Virus record (IMG/VR): IMGVR_UViG_3300023435_000084
Span: 1 to 25,949 of that record
Origin: a virus
Direction: 5' to 3' (one strand)
DNA: 25,949 nt
Shown in pieces: positions 21,865 to 25,949 of this stretch (the stretch's first letter is position 1; the number at the start of each line of letters is the position of its first letter). The notes below the pieces were generated by a model. It was not told the origin of the DNA, searched no databases, and saw only the letters and a list, made by a program, of their open reading frames with translations. The translations under genes were made by a program, and so were the position numbers.

Positions 21865-21893
21865 TTGCATTTTTAAAAGCTGTAAGCTATACT
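21865..21893 (+). promoter_or_regulatory. Rightward promoter for the replication unit
   Basis: TTGCAT (21865-21870), 17-bp spacer, TATACT (21888-21893). The -35 matches in only three positions; the -10 matches in five of six. It would transcribe the inverted repeat and the helicase gene. Confidence 0.45.
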
Positions 21894-21944
21894 TTAATTA
21901 AGTTAATCCTCTATATGTTTGTCAACAGAGTTTAATAACTCACC

Positions 21945-22061
21945 CCTATTAAAAAACCGGATAATATCAGTTAGACATTCATGCCTTTATATTACTAAGC
22001 CTTATATAAAAGCACGACAAACTATGGATTTCAGCTGATTTTTATCCGGTTTTTTAATAGG
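21945..22061. repeat. Perfect 20-bp inverted repeat with structured loop
   Basis: Arm 21945-21964 (CCTATTAAAAAACCGGATAA) is the exact reverse complement of arm 22042-22061. A further ATCAG/CTGAT pair (21966-21970 with 22035-22039) extends it inward. The 77-nt interior folds again: TTTATAT (21986-21992) with ATATAAA (22004-22010), flanked by TGC/GCA. The right arm ends 20 bp before the helicase ATG. It is a candidate origin cruciform, nicking or initiation structure, or a leader that controls helicase expression. Confidence 0.8.
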
Positions 22062-22081
22062 AGTGCGCTAATTAATATTTT

Positions 22082-23650
22082 ATGCTAACGAATGCACTCG
22101 TCCAAGGGGCGACTAAAAATAGTATTTTAATTGCTAATTATATGATAGAGCAAGCCACAATTGACGGTAAACACTTCGCCTATAGCGAGAAAGAAAAAAT
22201 GCTTTACTGTTATGATGGTAAGATTTATATACCATTCGAAGGGATCGATCTTGATCAGTTTTTCCACGATTTTATGGTTCAATACAACGCCACCGAAATG
22301 TGGAAATCGTCAAGACTTGCAGAATTTGAGCGAGCAATTAAAGTAAATAAATTAGTCCCTCGAGTAGAGATGGACGATTACAATGATCAGATTTGTTTTA
22401 AGAACGGAGTGCTAGACATGAAGACAATGGAATTTAAAAATCATAGTAGTTCACTATATTTCTCAACATTTGTAGATGTAGATTACGACCCGAAAGTAGG
22501 TTCCGAACCAGTAGCATTTTTAACCACAATGGAAAAAATCTTTTTCAATACTAAAACCGGAAAACCAGACTATGACACAATCGATCTTATAAAATGTATA
22601 GGTGGCTCCCTCATCTTTCCTAAAAATAAATTAAAACAATTGTTTATTTTCTTAGGTGGTGGTTCGAATGGTAAATCTGTAATAATGAATACATTTGCGA
22701 TGTTTTTTTCAACCGACCACACCACTTATTTATCTCTCGAGGAGCTGTCAACTAAAAACAAAGAAAGGTCACGGTTGCTAAAGTCTCGTATCAATTTTTG
22801 TTCAGAGGAAAAAGGTGGAACTATTAATTCAGAAGAAATCAAACGGATTGTTTATGGCGAGGGTATAACAATTGGACGGATGTATAAAGAGGCGGTTGAA
22901 TTTATCCCTAAGACTAAAATTGTTGTGGCCGCTAATTCAAAACCATATTTTAAAGATACTAGTTATGGATTAGAGCGACGACTTACAATCGTAAACTTCG
23001 ACAATTTATTTCTGCAAACTGCTAAGTTTAAAAAAACTAAAGACGCGGAGAAGCAAGGTATATTTTTAGCAGAAGATGATGATGATTTAATGGCTAAAAT
23101 AAGAAAAGAACGTACACAAATTTTAAACTTTTTCCTAAAAGGATTGAAAATATTAGTAGATCGTAAATGGGAAATGCCTGAAAGTGTTGCTGTTAAAGAG
23201 GCTAAAGAAGAATATATTGAGGGTAATGACACAGTTGGAACTTGGTTGAAAGATAATTATGAAGTTGATGTTAGTGGAGAATCAAAGATATTAGCCTCTG
23301 ATATTCTAGTAAACTACAGGACTTGGTACCAGGATAATGTAAGCACTCGATCATTAAACTTTGCAGTTAATACAATGGGTACAAGAATTAATGAAATTTT
23401 CAGATTAAAGCCAATCCGTAAAGCAGTAAATGGTAAGAGATTGGCGCATTATACATTAATGAAAAAAATATATGTTACTGACGACGATACAACAGAAGAG
23501 CCAGGAGATGGAAGTGAGCTACCGGTGGGCGATCTTGTGCAGGGCTCGTTATCTATACCAGAAAATCAAGGAGAGCCTACCACCAAGAGAAGTGAATCGG
23601 GAGAAGGAAATCAAGAGGTTGAGGAGAATAGCCAAGAAAGAACTCAGTAA
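22082..23650 (+). CDS. SF3 helicase, D5/P4 primase-helicase C-terminal type
   Basis: 522 residues. Walker A GGGSNGKS (192-199, Lys198), Walker B-like INFCSEE (237-243) and motif C IVVAANS (280-286) define the SF3/AAA+ helicase core, with a probable arginine finger at 299-300 in LERRL. Residues about 80-190 correspond to the D5_N helper domain. No primase domain is present, but a CHC2-like gene overlaps the 3' end. It should unwind DNA at the phage origin. The C-terminal 50 residues are disordered Glu/Gly/Ser/Pro-rich, in the region that overlaps the next frame. A perfect inverted repeat lies just upstream. Confidence 0.9.
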   Translation: MLTNALVQGATKNSILIANYMIEQATIDGKHFAYSEKEKMLYCYDGKIYIPFEGIDLDQFFHDFMVQYNATEMWKSSRLAEFERAIKVNKLVPRVEMDDYNDQICFKNGVLDMKTMEFKNHSSSLYFSTFVDVDYDPKVGSEPVAFLTTMEKIFFNTKTGKPDYDTIDLIKCIGGSLIFPKNKLKQLFIFLGGGSNGKSVIMNTFAMFFSTDHTTYLSLEELSTKNKERSRLLKSRINFCSEEKGGTINSEEIKRIVYGEGITIGRMYKEAVEFIPKTKIVVAANSKPYFKDTSYGLERRLTIVNFDNLFLQTAKFKKTKDAEKQGIFLAEDDDDLMAKIRKERTQILNFFLKGLKILVDRKWEMPESVAVKEAKEEYIEGNDTVGTWLKDNYEVDVSGESKILASDILVNYRTWYQDNVSTRSLNFAVNTMGTRINEIFRLKPIRKAVNGKRLAHYTLMKKIYVTDDDTTEEPGDGSELPVGDLVQGSLSIPENQGEPTTKRSESGEGNQEVEENSQERTQ

Positions 23651-24086
23651 GTGGCAACATTTACGCCTAGAAGCTGATACAAAAGACCTGTGGTTTATAG
23701 ATGATCAAACATTGATATGGTTGGAAAGGTTTAATAAATGTGAGAAGACACTAGCTTATTATAGACGGCTTAAAAAAGCTGATAAAGACGAAAAAGAGGG
23801 TAAAGTAGTTACCAGACCGGTTGAATATGATATTGAGAGGCTGAAAGAGACACCAATTGTAGATATAGTTAAGCATTATGGCTTCAACGTTAAAATGTCC
23901 GGTGTCGGGCGTGGGTACATTAAATTAAGGCAAGAGAAAACCGCCTCATGTTGCTTAACAGTTGATAAAAATACATTTCACGACTTTGGATCCGGTGAAC
24001 ACGGCGACGTAATCGATTTCGTAGCCAAACAAGAAAACTGTGGATTTCAAGAGGCATGTAAAAGATTAACATTAATGGGATATTGA
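23592..24086 (+). CDS. CHC2-like primase zinc-finger domain protein without zinc ligands
   Basis: The frame opens at ATG 23472, but a start there would overlap the helicase by 179 bp. GTG 23592 (164 residues, 59-bp overlap) is preferred, and TTG 23619 is possible. The C-terminal 65 residues match the CHC2 fold of DnaG-type primases: 'QEKTASCCLTVDKNTFHDFG' then HGDVIDFVAK and FQEACKRL. The usual zinc ligands (CPFH and CFGC) are replaced, by KLRQ and DFGS, so zinc binding is probably lost. It likely works with the adjacent helicase in priming. The first 70 residues are a basic helix with no match. Confidence 0.68.
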   Translation: MNREKEIKRLRRIAKKELSKWQHLRLEADTKDLWFIDDQTLIWLERFNKCEKTLAYYRRLKKADKDEKEGKVVTRPVEYDIERLKETPIVDIVKHYGFNVKMSGVGRGYIKLRQEKTASCCLTVDKNTFHDFGSGEHGDVIDFVAKQENCGFQEACKRLTLMGY

Positions 24087-24087
24087 T

Positions 24088-24207
24088 ATGACTAAAGAAA
24101 AAGGTGTAATTCTGATAATATTTATAGTTTGTATATACTTTGGATTAAAATACGACAGTCATTTAGCAACTATTGGAGCATTAATATCGTTATTATTATT
24201 AATATAA
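24088..24207 (+). CDS. Small membrane protein, 39 residues
   Basis: ATG one base after the preceding TGA. Two hydrophobic stretches (about 7-20, GVILIIFIVCIYFGL, and 28-39, IGALISLLLLI) separated by a short polar loop KYDSH suggest a two-span hairpin. The size and shape would fit a small holin or an accessory membrane protein, but the neighbours are replication genes. Function unknown. Confidence 0.5.
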   Translation: MTKEKGVILIIFIVCIYFGLKYDSHLATIGALISLLLLI

Positions 24208-24213
24208 AATTTT

Positions 24214-24912
24214 ATGCAAGTAATTTTATTCGACACAGAAACAACAGGTCTAAAAAACCCTCGACTGGTCCAACTAGCTTGGAAGTCAGAGAATAAGGAC
24301 GTTAATCAAATGTTTTTTAAACCACCAGTACCAATTGAATTTGGTGCAATGGCTGTTCATCATATTACTAACGAAGACGTAGAAAAAGCCCCAATATTTG
24401 ATGATGAGTTAAGGAAATTTTGGCAAAAAAAACTTAAAGATGTTGTTGCCGTTGCTCACAATCTACCGTTTGATGTTGGTGTTATGAGAAACGAAGGCGT
24501 GATAATTAATGGTGGAATATGTACCTTAAAAGTTGCTCGGTTTTTATTTCCAAATGAAGAACAACACAAAATGCAATACTTGAGATATAGTTTAAAGTTA
24601 AAAGTAGATCGTGAAGCCGTCGCGCATGATGCCAAGGGCGACGTAATGGTTTTAGACGCTTTATTTAATAAGCTCTATGTAGTAATAGCGGAAAGGATGA
24701 GTTCACCTACTTTTGATGATATAATTGAAGAAATGATTAAAATCACCGGACAACCATCAATCCTAAATAAAATTAGTTTTGGTAAGCACCGCGGAAAAAC
24801 AATTAAAGAAATTATAGCCACAGATTCTAGTTATATTGATTGGCTGCTTAAACAACCAACACTTGATAATGATTTAAAATATTCAATTAATTATCATAAA
24901 AAAAATGCGTGA
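24214..24912 (+). CDS. DnaQ-like 3'-5' exonuclease (DEDDh) with ExoX-like C-terminus
   Basis: 232 residues. ExoI: DTET with Asp7 and Glu9; ExoII: HNLPFD with Asp87; ExoIII: HDAKGD with His138 and Asp143. This is a complete DEDDh set binding two metal ions. Residues 185-228 ('ISFGKHRGKTIKEIIATD', 'YIDWLLKQ') match the C-terminal domain of exonuclease X. It may trim or proofread DNA during phage replication, or degrade single-stranded ends. No polymerase is in the window. Its end overlaps the next gene by 8 bp. Confidence 0.88.
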   Translation: MQVILFDTETTGLKNPRLVQLAWKSENKDVNQMFFKPPVPIEFGAMAVHHITNEDVEKAPIFDDELRKFWQKKLKDVVAVAHNLPFDVGVMRNEGVIINGGICTLKVARFLFPNEEQHKMQYLRYSLKLKVDREAVAHDAKGDVMVLDALFNKLYVVIAERMSSPTFDDIIEEMIKITGQPSILNKISFGKHRGKTIKEIIATDSSYIDWLLKQPTLDNDLKYSINYHKKNA

Positions 24913-25279
24913 TTTATTTAGAACAGAAGGATTGAAAATATCCTATATAAAGGAATACATTGACCGGCGTAACCATCTTATAGGATTGGTAATAATAGCT
25001 TTATTTATTTTTGCAGCAGTATTTTTATGCTCAAACCTTCTAGTATTAAGAGGAAAAGTTCTTGAGCGATCAGAGAAAGAATGTGTAAGCGCAAGCGCTA
25101 TTAGTAGCTGGGAGAACAGTCTAAACATCGCTAACCAAATCTGTGTCGAATCTCAAGGAAATTATATTTTAGATCTCAAAACTAATTATGATGCTCAAAT
25201 AGGTAATCTTGAATCAGATGTCAAATATTGGAAGGACGCGTATATGTGGTTAAAATTTCAAAATAAAGAAGAAGAATAA
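24905..25279 (+). CDS. Single-span membrane protein with periplasmic coiled coil, spanin-like
   Basis: 124 residues. A cytoplasmic basic N-terminus, a membrane segment at about 25-47 ('GLVIIALFIFAAVFL'), then a polar domain with two cysteines (Cys60, Cys79 region) and a helix ending in EEE. The layout resembles Rz-type inner-membrane spanins, but no partner lipoprotein Rz1 frame is recognised here. The start overlaps the exonuclease stop in another frame. Spanin role is only a suggestion. Confidence 0.55.
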   Translation: MRDLFRTEGLKISYIKEYIDRRNHLIGLVIIALFIFAAVFLCSNLLVLRGKVLERSEKECVSASAISSWENSLNIANQICVESQGNYILDLKTNYDAQIGNLESDVKYWKDAYMWLKFQNKEEE

Positions 25280-25299
25280 CATTAATTATAAATAAATAT

Positions 25300-25437
25300 A
25301 TGGATAAATATTTTTGGATTTGTCCAAACTGTAATACATGGAATAGGAAGGTAACTGCGACTGAAACACAGGCAACAAATTTTACTGGTGCTGAATGTGA
25401 ACATTGTGATTATAGACCAGATAATTATACATATTAA
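25300..25437 (+). CDS. Zinc-ribbon microprotein, 45 residues
   Basis: ATG at 25300. Two knuckles, CPNC (8-11) and CEHC (33-36), make a probable zinc ribbon. N-terminal aromatic MDKYFWI and C-terminal YRPDNYTY flank it. It could bind nucleic acid or a protein partner. It resembles small phage zinc-ribbon proteins of unknown role. Confidence 0.6.
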   Translation: MDKYFWICPNCNTWNRKVTATETQATNFTGAECEHCDYRPDNYTY

Positions 25438-25452
25438 AAAAGGAAACAAAAA

Positions 25453-25575
25453 TTGAAGAAATGTGAAAACTGTGCCAGAAGAATCTGGCTAGTAACAAAA
25501 TGGGGCTGTACTGTCTATCGAATACAGGTATTTAAAAAGAACCCTGTATTATGCAGGGAACACAAAAAAGCTTAG
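25453..25575 (+). CDS. Small cysteine-rich protein with TTG start, 40 residues
   Basis: The TTG at 25453 has a good Shine-Dalgarno (AAAGGA) eight bases upstream, unlike most neighbours, which supports it. Sequence begins KKCENCARRIW, with CxxC near the start and two later cysteines (VYRIQVF between them, then LCREH), so a zinc site C-C-C-C/H is possible. The stop codon lies inside a perfect 8-bp hairpin, TAGGGGAG / CTCCCCTA (25573-25598). Function unknown. Confidence 0.5.
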   Translation: MKKCENCARRIWLVTKWGCTVYRIQVFKKNPVLCREHKKA

Positions 25576-25598
25576 GGGAGGGCTTTAATTCTCCCCTA
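25573..25598 (+). other. Perfect 8-bp hairpin between two small genes
   Basis: TAGGGGAG (25573-25580) pairs with CTCCCCTA (25591-25598), loop 10 nt. No T-run follows, so it is more likely an mRNA stabiliser, attenuator or processing site than a complete terminator. It includes the upstream stop codon, as R3 and R5 do. Confidence 0.55.
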
Positions 25599-25612
25599 TC
25601 TAAATTAAAATT

Positions 25613-25949
25613 ATGAAAATTTATAAAACACAAAAAGAAGTAGAAAAAGACATTAAAAATGGAGTGTTAGCTATCGAGGGAGATGTTAAATTTGAATGTT
25701 CAATTTACATCAGTGCTTCAATTAAGGTAACCGCTGGGGACATTAACGCTTTGGACATTAACGCTTGGAACATTAACGCTTGGAACATTAACGCTGGGAA
25801 CATTGACGCTTGGAACATTAACGCTGGGAACATTGACGCTGGGAACATTGACGCTAGGAACATTTTATATTACGCCTTTTGTGGAGTGTATGATTCTATC
25901 AGATGTTTATCTATTAAAGCTAAAAGAGAATCTCACAGCGAGCCAGTTT
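25613..25949 (+). CDS. Pentapeptide-period repeat protein (partial, C-terminus off right edge)
   Basis: ATG at 25613, open to the window end (112 residues seen). Residues about 1-40 are a short N-terminal domain ('KNGVLAIEGDVKFECSIYIS'). Then nine 15-bp units encode a five-residue period with core A-(W/G)-N-I-(N/D), followed by 'ILYYAFCGVYDSIRC'. A period of five with alternating small and Ile residues suggests a right-handed beta-helix similar to pentapeptide-repeat proteins. Such folds can mimic DNA or act as polymer-like surfaces. Family recalled from phage genomes; role unknown. Confidence 0.65.
   Translation, partial: MKIYKTQKEVEKDIKNGVLAIEGDVKFECSIYISASIKVTAGDINALDINAWNINAWNINAGNIDAWNINAGNIDAGNIDARNILYYAFCGVYDSIRCLSIKAKRESHSEPV
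25733..25867 (+). repeat. 15-bp coding tandem repeat, nine copies
   Basis: Nine head-to-tail units of the form GCTGGGAACATTAAC with variation at a few positions (TGG/GGG/AGG and AAC/GAC); the last is degenerate. Near-identity at the DNA level, including third positions, points to recent expansion or slippage. Confidence 0.9.

Noticed and set aside
21842-21934. Hydrophobic 30-codon frame
   Set aside because: It overlaps the promoter at 21865-21893 and is too short and AT-driven to support as a gene.
25733-25867. CRISPR-like array
   Set aside because: Units are 15 bp with no spacers and lie in frame within a protein-coding repeat.
1-25949. Alternative genetic code with TGA reassigned
   Set aside because: TGA ends the genes at 24086 and 24912 at tight junctions with the next starts, and full-length proteins read under the standard code.
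1-25949. tRNA genes, integrase or attachment sites
   Set aside because: No cloverleaf, tyrosine or serine recombinase motif or flanking direct repeat was seen, so a temperate lifestyle cannot be claimed.

Overview
The window is part of a tailed double-stranded DNA phage genome (Caudoviricetes), either free or integrated. Two oppositely transcribed gene blocks flank a control region of about 1.3 kb (16.37-17.68 kb). The DNA is AT-rich. TGA is a real stop in at least two genes (24084-24086 and 24910-24912), so the standard bacterial code applies. Many starts lack a Shine-Dalgarno sequence, and several early genes share the leader ATAATCAAATG instead. Two structural-type proteins carry export signals and Ser/Thr-rich 'ATST' strings that recall surface and fibre proteins of Patescibacteria (CPR). 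A CPR host is therefore possible, but this is inference.

Left block (1-16373, minus strand, read right to left) is the packaging, head and adsorption module. In transcription order it has a putative small terminase, large terminase, portal, two unknown small proteins, a scaffold-like protein, a decoration-like protein, a Mu gpT-like major capsid protein, a Sec-signal protein, two coiled-coil proteins, several small structural proteins, an SGNH hydrolase, a tandem-repeat protein and a fibre-like protein of at least 1051 residues with a lipoprotein signal. The last runs off the left edge. No tape-measure, tail-tube or integrase gene is in view.

The control region holds leftward extended -10 promoters, each followed by a small inverted repeat. 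It also has two intrinsic terminators in front of the late operon, a branched RNA leader, rightward sigma70-like promoters, two perfect DnaA boxes, a (TA)10 tract and a nested concentric dyad that overlaps a promoter. It looks like both the early/late switch and part of an origin.

Right block (17681-25949, plus strand) begins with a run of very small early genes of 38-132 residues, several separated by structured intergenic hairpins that form a repeat family. A methyltransferase-like protein follows, then a large terminator. Next come a membrane-anchored lytic transglycosylase, an intergenic region with a 14-bp tandem repeat, a DnaA box and a perfect 20-bp inverted repeat, then an SF3 helicase, a CHC2-like primase fragment, a DEDDh exonuclease, small membrane and zinc-ribbon proteins, and a protein built on a 15-bp/5-residue repeat that is cut by the right edge.

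The most unusual material is non-coding: the hairpin family between early genes, the attenuated late leader, the nested dyad and the inverted repeat in front of the helicase.
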